64,000 nt of DNA. Origin: Gentiana macrophylla. Lineage: Eukaryota > Streptophyta > Magnoliopsida > Gentianales > Gentianaceae. The stretch spans positions 191,713,620 through 191,777,619 of the forward strand of contig CM047805.1 of NCBI GenBank assembly GCA_026214975.1, given 5' to 3'. Positions 21,537 to 34,275 of this stretch are shown piece by piece (the stretch's first letter is position 1; each line of letters starts with the position of its first letter). Position numbers and translations under genes: made by a program. Below the pieces are notes generated by a model. The model had not been told where the DNA came from, ran no database searches, and saw nothing but the letters and a program-made list of their open reading frames with translations.

Positions 21537-23721
21537 ATGGAGGCAACAAGCAATATCAGCAGCGGAACCAGCTACGATTTGTCGTTTAAGGTATTGCTGA
21601 TCGGAGATTCTGGAGTCGGAAAAAGCAGTCTTCTCGTTTCCTTCATTTCTAATTCAGCACTTGCCGATATTGCCCCTACCATCGGTACTTCTCATTTAAT
21701 CTCTCTTTTTTCTTTTGTCTTTTCATATATTGCGGCAAATTTTAGGTGGTCACATAATCTTCACTAATACAACCATCCATACACCTTAATTAGTTTGTCT
21801 TTTAAATCATCCCTATATATAGTTTGTCTTTGAATTATATATCTAGAAAATATGTTAAGAGAATGATGTAGAAAATCTGTAATTTCCTTATATAGTTTGT
21901 TTCTTTAATTAAGCTGTTATTCTGGCTTATTTATTTGACATGAATCATAATTTTTGTATTTTTTAGTTTTTATTTTATTTTAGGAGTAGCTCTAAAATAT
22001 ATAGTTGTTCTTTGCTATAGAATATATATATATATATACTCTTGAGTACCGAGTAATGTTATCTCCATGCATGACAAATTGTCTGACACGACACATATGA
22101 TCGAATATGATAATGATGATCAGGGATATATATATATATGAAATTGATTGATATGAGTCTCAAAATGTAATGTTGTAATAATGTCATGTGTTGTGTTATT
22201 TTTGTTGTCATTGTGGAACTAGCATTTTCTAGTGTTGGATATGCATTTCCCTACATTCAACCATATTAATTATTAGGGATTAAAATGGATAATATTCTAA
22301 GAAACCATTGATACGCTGCACGCACGTACAGGCTTTATCACCAGCTACTAATTAATTAATTAATTAATTAATTGTGTTTTTGATCAATGCATGAAAATGA
22401 AAGGTGTTGATTTTAAGATAAAGTTGCTCACAGTCGGAGGGAAAACACTAAAGCTTACTATTTGGGATACCGGTAAGCTAACCATTTTCCAATTTATATA
22501 TGTCTTAAGTTTCTTGCATTAATATCAATCATATATATCTTGACTCTTGAGGAAAATCACACATATATGCATCTTATAAACTAGTAATTAATAAGCCTAG
22601 ATATATATATATAGATTCTAGGCAATATTAATGCGCGCTTCTTTAATACCTTTTTGCTAGTGAATTCTCTTCTTGCTGCTTGTCGATCATTCATTTTATT
22701 GATCAAATTTATCATCAAGATTCTCAGTTCTTGTCTTCTAATCGGCTAATTAATTGATCATATCTTTTCAAAATAATGAAATTATATTGACTCTAAGTTC
22801 ATAATCATATCGGTGCTGCAGCTGGACAAGAGAGGTTTAGGACTCTGACAAGCTCATACTACAGAGGTGCTCAGGGTATCATTCTAGGTATATATGCCGT
22901 ATATATGCCATAACTTTAATTCTGTACGTACGTCAATATATATATAGTTTCTTGTAGTTATGCTTGTCGGGGAAACATAATTAAGGCCGGTAATTAAGGG
23001 TTTCCCATAGGGTACAAATTAACATCTTTAATTTGTAATTGATCAAGAGTTGCCTTTAATTAATTATTTGTTCGATTAAGTGTACGACGTGACAAGGAGG
23101 GAAACGTTTACTAATTTGTCCGACGTTTGGGAAAAAGAAGTTGAACTCTATTCCACTAATCAAGATTGCGTCAAGATTCTCGTGGGAAACAAAGTTGACA
23201 AAGTAAGTTCATTTTCTTAATAATAATAATAATCATGTCCAAACTCCAAAGCAAGGTTTTTTTTTTTATTATTATTATTAAAAATATTGGAAATTCAGGA
23301 GTCTGAAAGAGTTGTAAGTAGGGAGGAAGGCATTGCACTGGCAAAAGAGCTTGGATCTATATTTCTCGAATGCAGCGCCAGAACTCGACAGAATGTGGAG
23401 CAGTGCTTTGAAGAGCTTGCTTTAAAGGTACGTAAAAGATCTCATGTTATATATTGCATTTCTTGAAATTTATAAATTAAGCATTAAACAACTAACCAAA
23501 ACACAGTTAAGATCGTATGTGTATGCAATGTATCATGCATACATTTGATCATATACGGACTAAATTAAATAATTCATCATCGATCGTTATATATATATGT
23601 GCAGATAATGGAGGTACCGAGACATTTGGAAGAGGGTGCGGCTGCTGTAGGGAAGAGAAATAATCTTTTAAAACAAACACAAGAACACAACATCTCCTGG
23701 GATGGAGGTTGTTGCTTTTGA
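21537..23721 (+). CDS. RABC2: Rab GTPase, RABC (Rab18-like) subfamily
   Basis: A small GTPase that switches between GDP and GTP on membranes to direct vesicle traffic. Six exons with in-phase GT-AG junctions: 21537-21684, 22404-22472, 22822-22887, 23081-23202, 23299-23427 and 23605-23721. Total 651 bp, 216 residues, normal for a Rab. All nucleotide-binding motifs are intact: GDSGVGKS (23-30), switch-I threonine in APTIG (Thr48), WDTAGQE (70-76), NKVD (131-134) and CSA (160-162). It ends GGCCF, a double-cysteine geranylgeranylation signal. The RABC assignment rests on the N-terminal Ser-rich leader, the TVGGKTLKL strand and the VPRHLEEG tail; the 2a/2b paralogue is not resolved. Introns contain many TA and AATT microsatellites. 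No lesion seen. Confidence 0.92.
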
Positions 23722-24687
23722 AGAATTAATTAAGGGACAAATGATATCCATATATAGATAGATGCATGCCACTATATATATATATATATATCCTCTAATC
23801 TAATGGCATAGACGTCTGATGTTCTTCTCCCTCCGGCCATATTAATTGGCGGGCAGATTGTATATGTAAACAATGCCCTTTGCTTTTCAAAAATTAATGA
23901 TACATCCAAAACTTTTCCACTACGTACGTACCATCGTCATGGATGTGGAGAAGTTGTGGCCTGTGGGTGTAAATTAAGTTGTGGACGTGCCATTCTAGCA
24001 TTTCTTTTATACACATATCATTTCTTTTAAAACTTAAAAGAAGTAAAATCCTTGATAATCTTCCATATATATATATATAGCTGTGGTATTATATACGTAC
24101 GGTTAAAAAAGGATAAAGTATATCTCTTCTCAAGAAGAGTTTTTGAAGATTTGATTGTCTAGTAGTCAGAACACATACAGTATATAGCATAACTCCTCCA
24201 TGAGAATGAGATCAGGGCGGTCCTTAATTATATAGACTTTATTCTTCTATTTATTTTAATGTCAGTAGCTTTCTCTTTTTTTTTTTTTAAAAGGTCGACT
24301 CTAAAATGGCTTTGTGCCAACCAACGTCTCCAACAATAATATAGTTTTTTGCTAGCTAGCTTCAGGAATATCTTTATATTTGCAGTATATAAAGTCAACT
24401 AGGGTTCTTCTATATACATTTATATTTAAGCATTACGTATTGTACTTACTCTTGAGAGTAATTGACTTATCTAACCTCAAGTTAATTGCCCATTATTTGC
24501 AAGTTATTGACCACCAAAATTGTCGCCATGGAAATGAAAAAAAGTCAACTACATCATTTTGTGGTGCTGCATCCTCAATTTCTATAATAAAAGCCGTTGG
24601 ATTTGTTGGAATTTTCAGCAAGGAGGAGTTTTCAGTCATTTTTTTTCCCTTTCGTTTATTGTTAAAAATCGATGTTGTTTTATATAG
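23722..24687. other. RABC 3' flank and spacer
   Basis: No gene seen. Contains TA microsatellites (about 23773-23792 and 24066-24080) and a T-run near 24278-24289. It runs up to the target site of the Copia element. Confidence 0.45.
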
Positions 24688-24692
24688 AATAC

Positions 24693-24953
24693 TGTTAAGA
24701 TATGAGATTATGTGGCAACGTCACAGCCCTCCACTTATGTAATGATCCTATGGCTAGCATTTGATATAGTGTGTGAGTCAGCATCTTGTTTGTTAGATAA
24801 TATTCCCTAAACAAATCTATCTATTAGATTTGGTAGCTATCCGTTAGGTGTGCTGTGTATAAGACCTCCATGGTCTTAGCTATGAATGTAGTCAAGAACA
24901 TATGAATTAATGAAATCTAGAACTCTCTTTCTGCATTTCCTTCTTTCCTAACT
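24693..24953 (+). repeat. Left LTR of the Copia element
   Basis: Begins TGTTAAGATATGAG and ends TTTCCTAACT, directly abutting the primer-binding site. It is 261 bp. Ends are TG...CT rather than the usual TG...CA; the paired LTR and target duplications support these limits. Confidence 0.9.
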
Positions 24954-24972
24954 TGGTAGCAGAGCTGAGTTC

Positions 24973-27900
24973 ATGGCGTCTGCAGCTCCATCCATAGCCG
25001 CTGCAATGACCATAGCTGCCGTTTCACAAAGTGCAGCTCCGGTGAGCTTTGAGCACATTATCATCACAATAGTCCACCATTTATGGAGGTTCTGTGTTCT
25101 CTTCGAAACCTCCTTGGGCCTCTTCCTTGTTTCCTACTGGAATTCCGGTTTACTCCACCGGAGGGCCCTATACTAGCTTTCTTTCAACCGGAACCGGAGT
25201 TCCACTATCTCCGGTTGCTACTAGCTCACCCTCTCTTCCTGGTTTTCAGCACAACAATATGCATGCTGGTGATTCCACATCTATTCTCATATCTACCTGC
25301 ACAGTTAAACTCACTCGGGATAACTATCTTCTTTGGAAGTATACAGTACTTCCAATTGCCAAAGGTTACAAACTTGAAGGCTACATGTTTGGCACCATAC
25401 CCAGGCCTACCCCTCTTTCTTCTGGAACTGGCTTAATCTGTGGGGGGTCATCTTCAACTTTCTGCTGCTATGGATCAATGGGATTCCACGGATCAACTTC
25501 TCATAGGATGGCTACTCAGTTCTATGACAGAGCAAGCATTATATGTGGTAATTGGTTGTAACTCTTCCTATGAAGTTTGAAGTACACTAGAGAGCTTGTT
25601 TAATACACATTCAGAGGCCAAAATGTTGGAATACAAGATTGCTCTTACACGAACTGAGAAAGGAAATAGATCTATGGCTGACTATCTGGCCATTATGAAA
25701 TCTTATTTTGATAAACTTGTTGCAGCAGGTTACCCCATTTCAAAATCTGAGCTTATATTGGCTGTTCTTGGGGGCCTTGATAAAGATTATGAATCTGTTA
25801 TTGTGAATCACTGAATCTCACTACTAGGGTTGGTAGTATGAGCTGGCAAGAAGTTCAGTCTCAACTTCTTACACATGAAAGATTAGTAGCCAGATTCAAT
25901 CCTGGTACTGCAAGGTCAAATCCTCTCTTAACCTTGCTCAGATGAGCCTTAGAGGACCAAATTCTTCTGATAGCAGGTCACAGTTTCAAAACTCCAATAG
26001 AGGCAGGGGTGGCTCTAAAGGTGGTGGAAGGTCTAGAGGAGGAGGTAGAGGGGGCAGATCAAACTCAAATAACAGGAGTGTGTGTCAACTCTGTGGAAAA
26101 AATGGACATACTGGCCTGGATTGTTGTCATAGGTTTGATGTGAGCTTTACTAGGGTCAATAACAACAACAATGGCACCCCTAGACCCAATGGGAACCCTG
26201 TAAACCCTAGACCTTTTGCTTTCATGGCCTCTCCACAAATAGTTAGTGATTCCTCATGGTATATGGACAGTGGTTCAACCAATCATATCACAGGGGATCT
26301 GAATAATCTCCATCTCAGTGCTGGATATATAGGTTCTGTCACACTTGGAGTTGGCAATGGTGAGCAACTTAGCATTCTTAACATAGGCCAATCCACACTT
26401 CCTACTACACAGGCACACACACCTCTCAAATTGCAGTCTATGTTACATGTTTCTTCCATTAAAAAAAACTTACTCAGTGTTTCTAAGCTCACTTTTGATA
26501 ATAATGTTGTTATTGAGTTACTGATTCTAGTTGTGTTGTGAAGGCCAAGAGAACAAGGATACCTCTTCTCATAGGAACACTGGAGGGTGGTCTGTACAAG
26601 ATGGTCAATCCAACTGAGACTGCAATGAGTTCCCTTCATTCCAATCAAGCTGCTCAAGTCAAGTTTGCTTCCTTTGCTGAGTCTAAGTCTTGTTCTAAGT
26701 CTAGTAAGGTTCAATTTATTAATGTTAATAAGGATCCTAATGTATGGCATAGGAGATTAGGTCATCCTTCTCCAAGGATTTTGAGTCAAGTCCTTCAACA
26801 ATGTAATGTTTCTATGAATGAAAATCTTATCTTTTGTGAAGCTTGTCAGTTTGGAAAGTCTCATGCCCTACCTTATTCTTTGTCTGAATCTCATGCCTCT
26901 CATATGCTTGACCTAATACACACTGATGTTTGGGGGCCTTCCTCTATAAAAGCAACAAATGGATACTCATACTATGTTCATTTCTTAGATGATCATACTA
27001 GATATACTTGGCTTTTTCCCTTAAAACAGAAATCTGAGGTTTGTAATGTCATTAAGCAACTTCAGAAGATGGTAGAAACTCATTTCTCAACAACTAGTAA
27101 GTGTATACAATCTGATTGGGGTGGTGAATATAGAAGTATTGAATCATATCCTAAAGATCAGGGTACCTTGTTTAGACATCCTTGCCCACATGCCCATGGC
27201 CAACATGATAGAGCAGAAAGGAAGCATAGGCATGTGGTGGAATTAGGTCTCACTCTCCTAGCGCGGGCTTCTATGCCTTTAACCTTTTGGTGGCATAGTT
27301 TTCAACAATCAGTCTTCATCATAAATAGCCTCCCAACTCCTGTTCTCAAGGGCATGTCCCCTCATGAATGTTTGTTTTCTACTAAACCTAACTACAAACT
27401 CTTCAAGGTGTTTGGTTGTGCCTGCTATCCACACCTTATGCCTTTCCAAACCACCAAATTCAGTTTCATTCTAGTAGTAAGTGTGTAAATGGGGCTAAGT
27501 CCGTCCATAAAAAGGTATCAATCTTTAGATATAAGTGGAGAATCTTTGTTACTAGAGATGTTGTTTTTTGATGAAATGAGCTTTCCTTTTGCCAGTGGCT
27601 TTTCACACGGTCCTCATAGGTCTGTTCTAGTATCTAATGAATCTGCTAGTCAGTTTTACTTACCCTCTATGCACTCTCAGAAGGATGCTACTCCTCATCC
27701 AAGTACAGACACTCCAGAAGCTGTGGTAAGTCTTGCAATTTCTACATCTAATTCTCCTGTCCATGCTACACCTGCAACATGTGACACACCAGAATTCTCA
27801 CCCTCACATGTATCCTTGTCAGATATTCACACTCAGTTCACACCAGAACACCAGTCCACACCAGAACATCAGTCCCCACCAATATCACCCTACCAGTCCA

Positions 27901-29560
27901 TTGTCACTCCTCATACACCTACACCTACTCCCACACCACCACCACCTCCTAATTCAAATCTCTTAAATACACATCTGATGCTCACTAGAGCAAAAAGAGG
28001 CATCTTTAAACCAAAAGCCTTTGTTGTATTGCTCATCATACATAACCCTCAAGTGTTTCAGAGGCTTTGTCTAGTGCAGAGTGGCAACAGGCTATGTAGG
28101 ATGAGTATCAAGCACTTATGAAGAATGATACATGGATCTTGGTCCCCCCATCTACCAATCAAATTGTAGTGGGGAGTAGATGGGTGTACAAACTAAAACT
28201 CAAGGCTGATGGTTCTGTTCTTAAACATAAAGCCAGGTTAGTGGCTAAAGGCTTTAGTCAGGCCTATGGGGTGGACTTCACAGAGACCTTCAGTCCTGTG
28301 GCCAAGGCACCTAGTATCAGAGTAGTTCTTTCTCTAATGTCACCTGTAACTGGCCTATTAATCAGGTGGACATAAATAATGCTTTCCTTAATGGTCCTTT
28401 GAAGGAACCAGTCTATATGGCACAGCCTGACGGGTATGTTGACCCTACTAGACCTCACTATGTTTGCAAGCTCAAAAAGGCTTTATATGGGCTCAAACAA
28501 GCACACAGAGCATGGTTTGAAGCCCTCAGATCTCAATTACTAGCCTGGTCCTTCAGACAATCTGTTTGTCACAACTCTTTATTTATACTAAGAACTGCAG
28601 TCATATTCTTATTGTGTTGGTATATGTGGATGACATACTTGTGACTGGGAACTCTCCTGGCCTCATCAGCAAGTTTATACAAATGCTAGATTCAAGATTT
28701 GCCTTAAAGAATCTGGGACCTGTATCACACTTTCTGGGAATGTAGGTGGTTAAGGATTCATCTTGTCTTTACTTATCTCAAACACAGTATGCTACACAGT
28801 TGATATCCAGGCTGGGATGTGACTCCCTTAAACCCTGTCCTACTCCTATTGTACCTGGAAAGAAGCTGGAGGAAGAACCTGGAGAACCATTTCAGTTAGT
28901 CACTCTTTACAGAAGTGCCATTGGGGGTTTGCAATACCTCACTTGTACTAGGACATACATTACTTTTGCAGTGAATACTTAAGCCAGTTTATACAAAAAC
29001 CACATCTTGAACATTGGAGGGCAGTCAAGAGGCTACTGAGATATGTGATTGGGACACTTAAACTTGCACTCCATTTTAAACCTGCTGCTTGTGTCACACT
29101 TACAGGTTTTTCTGATGCTGATTGGGGAGTTTCCACCACTGATAGAAAATCCATTGGAGGTTATTGTGTGTTTCTTGGAGTTCAAAAAAACAAGGTGTAG
29201 TGTCAAGGTCAAGTACCGAATCCGAATATAGAGCTTTATCCAATCTTACAGCTGAGATCAAGTGGATATCCTCTCTGCTTTCTGAATTACAGATCAGACC
29301 TACTGGTGTCCTTACTGTATGGTGTGATAACACTAATACATCCTTCTTGGCACATAATCCTGTCTATCATGCAAGAACAAAACATATTAATTAGAGATTG
29401 ATGTTCATTTTGTGAGGAATGAAGTTCTCAACAAAAAACTGAATGTATGTTATATTCCCTCAACAGATCAACTAGCAGATTGTTTGACTAAGCCCCTCAC
29501 TGTGACTCAGTTTGAAACCTTCAGAAGCAAACACAATGTTCATTCCCCACCATTGAGTTT
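24973..29560 (+). pseudogene. Copia gag-pol, multiply broken
   Basis: Successive fragments: gag region at 24973-25850; CCHC knuckle (CQLCGKNGHTGLDCC) near 26090; protease WYMDSGSTNH near 26260; integrase zinc-binding and core segments at 26538-27488 (HTDVWGP, the second Asp in SDWGGEY, and the Glu in RAERKH); reverse transcriptase from about 28118 (WVYKLKLKADG, then YVDD near 28620 in another frame); RNase H (STESEYRAL, 29210-29240). Internal stops and frame changes separate these segments, so no complete polyprotein can be made. Confidence 0.88.
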
Positions 29561-29569
29561 GAGGGGGGA

Positions 29570-29834
29570 TGTCAAGATATGAGGTTATATGGCAACATCA
29601 CAGCCCTCCACATATGTAATGATCGATCCTATGGCTAGCATTTGATATAGTGTGTGAGTCAGCATCTTGTTTGTTAGATAACATTCCCTAAATAAATCTA
29701 GCTGTTAGATTTGGTAGCTATCCGTTGGGTGTGCTGTGTGTAAGACCTCCATGGTCTTAGCTGTGAATGTAATCAAGAACATATGAATTAATGAAATCCA
29801 GTTCTCTCTTTCTGCATTTCCTTCTTTCCTAACT
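29570..29834 (+). repeat. Right LTR of the Copia element
   Basis: Begins TGTCAAGATATGAGG and ends TTTCCTAACT, followed by AATAC. It is 265 bp and differs from the left LTR by a few substitutions and a 4-bp GATC expansion near 29622. Confidence 0.9.
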
Positions 29835-29839
29835 AATAC

Positions 29840-30308
29840 AGTATGATTGACCGGATACTATACAACGACGTACTCATATCTACTTCACGGTCACGTTTTT
29901 ATATACTTCATATAGAATTGTTATTGATATAAATATGCATCTGGAAGATTCTAATGTATGATGATATGTATAAATGGACTGGTCTGTATCCTTTGTATCT
30001 AATCTGGCTAGAATATACATATAAATGCATAGACAGAGTTTATACATACATATAGAAAGGGTGCATGCCCTGCGTGTTGTATATATTATGTTATCTTTGT
30101 AAAAGGAAAACAACAACAATAGTATAATCTAAAATAGTGTACATTAAAGAGAAAGAGTAACTTAATTTCTAGATAAACAACAGATGAGATGATAGTTGTG
30201 AAAAAATTTATAATTTTACAAGTAATTAGAAGAATCCAAAGAATCAAATAAAAGCTACAATTAATTAATTAATTAAAAAAAAATCCAAATCGCAGTGTCT
30301 TAATAATG
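29840..30308. other. Intergenic, no gene seen
   Basis: AT-rich spacer between the Copia element and the 3' side of the split zinc-finger gene. No recognisable element. Confidence 0.4.
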
Positions 30309-30473
30309 AGAAGTAATTTTAGAATGATACCAAGTGGAGGGTTGTGATTAATCTATGTCGCACCTATACATATCTACTATGTGTTACACCTACATACACA
30401 CTCTCTCACACATAATAAATGTGTATAGGTGTAACTCACAACATTCACTTGGTTTCGCTCTAAAATCACTTCA
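30309..30473. mobile_element. 165-bp MITE
   Basis: The left end GAAGTAATTTTAGAATGATA and the right end (TCTAAAATCACTTC) form an inverted pair. Pairing continues through CCAAGTG/CACTTGG and GTTGTGA/TCACAAC into ACACCTATACAT. It lies 15 bp past the stop codon of the zinc-finger gene, probably in its 3' untranslated region. Confidence 0.7.
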
Positions 30474-30488
30474 TCCTAATTTTTCTCC

Positions 30489-33117
30489 TTAATAATGGCA
30501 ATCAACCAATGAAGAAGAAGCAGAAAAAACAAGACAGCCTCCTTCTTTGGACTTTACCTTGAATTTCGATTCTAGCTCATCATCTTCCTCCGTCGGCGCC
30601 GGTAAATTCAGATCTAATTCAAATATACAGGATCTAGTCTTTGTTAGATGTAATATCGTCGGATCAATCATGGATTGACCCAATTACGCAGCGGAAGTAT
30701 CGGGATCTGATCTAAGCGAAACAAAGAACATAAATTAAAGATCAAACTACTGAGGGGTTTGGATTTTACCTTATTTGGTGCTTAACTCCAAGATCAAAAG
30801 TAATATCCAAGAACACGAGATTGAGCGACCACCGTCTTCCAACGTGTGTCTCCCAAAGAACACCAAGTGGATGGTGTTTCCGTTCTTAGGACCTCCTTGA
30901 TATGCTACGGAATAATCCGAAGATTATTCCAACTCGAAACTCGAAGAAAAATAGCCGAAAAATCTAAGCTATTTTCTTATGCATATGGCGTGTTATTGTT
31001 GTGTGTCAAAAAAGGCAGGAGAAGCTCTCTTTATATAGGAGAGTAAAAACTTAAATTTCTCCAAGGATTAATAATTAATACAAAATCAATTATAGTAATC
31101 CTTTTCCTAAAAAGATATATCTAAGATATTCCAAAATAAATAAGGACATATAAAAGATATTCTTTTCCTTAAATTATTTAACACATAAATAATTTAATCA
31201 CACGTCAAATAATTATCAAGAAAACTAATTTCTCGATAAATTATTTAATATTACAAACATGCGCACCTTTTTCCTAAAGGTTAAGGTCCACGCATATTTC
31301 CATTCTTTTTGACCAAAAAGGTCAACACACCAAATTCAATTCGAAGTCATTTAAAAATGCTTTTAAGTGTATTTAATTATTTAGTCAACTAAACAATTAA
31401 TTCACATATCCAATTAAATAGTCCAATCCAACCATTTAATTATAATCGAGGTGCAACGACGAGAAATCCAATTATCTTTATATTAGGAGCGCGTCTTGAC
31501 CATGGACCCATATTCGAAATTACAATAAATCGAATAAAAATTATTCGTCAAAGCGAATAATTATATCCAACCTATTAATTCCGGGATTACACCACCATAA
31601 ACCCGAAATCGAACTCTATCGAATATAGATAACTTACACTCAATTTATGAGTCGAAAGCGGCCCAATCGATATAATCATTACATACGGATAAATCCTCCA
31701 TGATCGCTCACTTTGAGTCGGGATATTTCCGTAAACCCTTCTCGAAACATATTATCCTTATTTACCATTAACCCTCAGGTGATCAATTAGTTCACATATC
31801 GACTAGTAGCTAATTAGTCTAAATATGAACTCGGCCGATCGATCGGTTTAGGGTTAACAAATAAAGAGGAATGTCTGTCTACTTCCGAGGAAGGAATGGA
31901 TTCCATATTCGTGATAAAGACGAGACTACTCACTCATCCCGAGAATAGAGCCAACGAAGTGTTGGATAGCATCTTCAAGTGATCCTTACTAACACATCAA
32001 ACTCTACCCTAGTCTAGCGATAAATGCGTGATCACCTCGTGATTAAGATTAATCCATATATGATCATCTTGTGATTCGATAAGACTTCTCGACACGGAAT
32101 TATATCGAGAACTCAAATCAAATCGGTCAAACTTTATATGATTATCATCATATATAAATGCCCCACTCAGTCTTCCTATTACCGATAAATCCGGATAAGA
32201 CATCACACGTAAAGTGTTTAGGCGCGCATTATTAGCAAATTAATCATGAGACCCGCACTCAGATTAATAAACGCTACGGACTAAAATTAATTTTAAGTAC
32301 ATCTCACTAACTCAATCCTCTTGTGTATACCATACACTGAGTTACGTGATTACATAAACGGCGAGTCTTAGGGTTTAAGTAGTGTCTTAATTATAAACAT
32401 AAATGCATATAATAAGATGAATTATTAATCTTTGCCCTAAAACAATTAGATAATTGTCTTTCGGGCACTACACCTAACAGTCTTCTCAACAACATGAGAA
32501 TCCTGCCGATCGCTAGTCGCTGGCGGCACAGGATGTATCGGCCGGTGACGGCGCATGTGGCCCCCTAAAGCTTGACCAGAAGTGAATTCAGCACCACATA
32601 GTGAACATTCGTGAACCCTGTTAGCTTTCTTATTAGGGCTAATCGATTTTCCGCAATCGGGAGTTTGAAGAGACATAGACGATGAACAAGTACCAACGAC
32701 GTCGTATAGGTGTTGATTATCTGAACCGGTATTCTCTATTTGGTTTCTTCTCGGTTTTTTGTGACTCGTACGGTGTCCACCCAGCGCTTGAAAAGAACCG
32801 AAGCTACGGTCACACGTCTTGCACCGGTACATGTCATCACCCGCGATTCCAGAACGATCAGGTGGTTGTGATGGCTTCTGACGGCGGCGGCGGAGGTGGG
32901 GTTGAGCTAGTAGAATCAAACAATGGGCTAGGTCTTCATCATTCTTCGCAGCATCTGTATTTTTTGTGATTTCAGAAGAATAATTGGAAGTCGATGAGAT
33001 CACACAATCACCATGATGATAACTAGTAGCATCAACAAGCTTAGAATAATAATGCCGCTTCGTGCGCTTCCCTTTAAGGATAAAGGGCTTAACTTCCTGA
33101 TCATCAACTAATTCCAT
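30489..33117 (-). pseudogene. C2H2 zinc-finger repressor (ZAT type), split by a solo LTR
   Basis: Intronless plant transcription factor of the two-finger ZAT class, usually stress-responsive repressors. Start chosen at 33117 ([12 protein letters not shown]), giving the basic KGKRTKR region near the N terminus; an upstream in-frame Met at 33147 is also possible. An L-box-like [13 protein letters not shown] follows. Finger 1 is [21 protein letters not shown] and finger 2 is [21 protein letters not shown], both with the plant QALGGH helix. Coding is broken at 32480 by the solo LTR. The rest resumes at 30636 in the same frame and includes an EAR motif (ELDLNLPAP) and the stop at 30489. Coding length without the LTR and one copy of the duplication is 786 bp, exactly in frame (261 residues). 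As it stands, translation runs 10 residues into the LTR and stops at 32446, losing the EAR motif. Confidence 0.9.
30642..32479 (-). mobile_element. Solo LTR, 1,838 bp, inside the ZAT-type gene
   Basis: Plus-strand ends are TGTTAGATGTAAT and ACTACACCTAACA, a near-perfect inverted TG...CA pair. GTCTT flanks it at 30637-30641 and 32480-32484, a perfect 5-bp target duplication. No gag, pol or primer-binding site is present, so it is a solo LTR left by recombination between two LTRs. A minus-strand TATA-like CTATATAAAGAGAG near 31040 suggests the LTR points the same way as the host gene. The superfamily cannot be set without coding sequence. Confidence 0.92.
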
Positions 33118-33640
33118 GGTGATATATAGATGTTTCTTGTTCAACAATTAAGTCACTGAGAAAGGAGAAATGTTTCTTTTCTTACACTGTGTTGCTTTCA
33201 AAACTTGCAATTTAATTTGGTACCAAATAAATATGCAGGAGGAGGGCGGTCCGATCGAATCTGCTGTTTCAGCAGACTCATATATACAAGCATATGATGA
33301 TATGCATTTTTTTTTTTTCTTTCTTTCTAAAAGATATAGAAAAAAGGTTAGCCTCAATTTGTGGAAGAAAAAGCAAAGATTGAAAAAATGGGAAGAGAAA
33401 AGAGAAATGTGAAGCACAGGGAGATGGGGGAAAGAAGTGAGATTGGAGCAAACCCATTCCATTCATTGCTTTTCTCCTACGATTCCCTTTACGGAGACTT
33501 GCATTGCAAGCCTGGCACACCGCCTATTCCCGCTTCACTGCCCTCTTCTTTCTTTTTTTATTTTTATTTTTATTGTATTGTAATGATATTGGATAAATTA
33601 ATTAACGAGCAATGATAAGGCACAACCAATTTCACATAGG
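33118..33640. other. 5' flank of the ZAT-type gene
   Basis: Probably the promoter and leader of the minus-strand zinc-finger gene. It holds T-rich and A-rich runs (33307-33330, 33550-33580). No specific element can be assigned. Confidence 0.4.
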
Positions 33641-33808
33641 GTAATGATAGAGCTACTCTCTCAAGTCTACACCATTTTTACTCCCAACATTATTTTGTGG
33701 TTGTGATTTTTTCAATTTTTTAAAATTTCATTTACAAGTGAAAAACATGTGGTGAGATGATGATGGTGTAAAAATGGTGTAGACTTGAGGAAGTAGCTCT
33801 ATCACTCC
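33641..33808. mobile_element. 168-bp MITE
   Basis: The left end (TGATAGAGCTACTCTCTCAA) and the right end (AGGAAGTAGCTCTATCA) pair over about 40 bp, continuing through GTCTACACCATTTTTAC and its complement. No coding content. Confidence 0.8.
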
Positions 33809-33977
33809 CCTTTGACATAACATAATATTCGCCTTTGATTTGATGAGTCTACGTCATAATCAATTGAGACTCATCAAAATCGGGTATATTACGTTGCGTA
33901 ACCCATTGTGTTAAATTTGCTATCATTACTCTAAATTCACCCATTAACTATGAAGTACAACATGCGTCGAAACTATT

Positions 33978-34275
33978 TTTAGAGTAATGATATAGTGTCA
34001 CTATAAAATGATCACAACATATTTTTATACCATTGATTATGATGTGTGGTAGTGATACATCGAGTATATCTTCCACAACACATATCTCTAGCATCATTGA
34101 TTGTGGTGAGACTTACATCAATTAATAAGTCCTACACATTAATCAGTTGTGAGATCATTTGTTGTGCACATATCATCTTCTATGACGTAGAATCTATTGA
34201 TTTATAGGTGTCTCGTAAAGATTTATAGTGTAAATATGTGTTGTGAATTTTGTTGTGATTATTTTATTGTAGAAC
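33978..34275. mobile_element. Probable MITE of about 300 bp
   Basis: The left sequence CACTATAAAATGATCACAAC resembles the reverse complement of the right segment near 34245-34275 (GTTGTGATTATTTTATTGTAG). The interior carries several TTGTGGT/ACCACAA-like inversions. Ends are approximate. Confidence 0.5.

Larger units (their letters stand above)
24693..29834 (+). mobile_element. Ty1/Copia LTR retrotransposon, full length but decayed
   Basis: Two LTRs (24693-24953 and 29570-29834) flank an internal region with gag, protease, integrase, reverse transcriptase and RNase H remnants in Copia order. The 5-bp target duplication AATAC lies at 24688-24692 and 29835-29839. The primer-binding site TGGTAGCAGAGC (from 24954, initiator-Met-tRNA type) follows the left LTR. 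A purine tract, GAGGGGGGA (29561-29569), precedes the right LTR. The LTRs are very similar, so insertion was fairly recent, yet the coding region has several stops and frameshifts. Confidence 0.93.

Noticed and set aside
25083..25561. Alternative overlapping frames in the Copia gag region
   Set aside because: They are frame-shifted readings of one decayed gag gene, not separate genes.
30309..30473. MicroRNA precursor downstream of the zinc-finger gene
   Set aside because: The hairpin is an ordinary MITE with terminal inverted repeats; nothing shows a discrete miRNA duplex.
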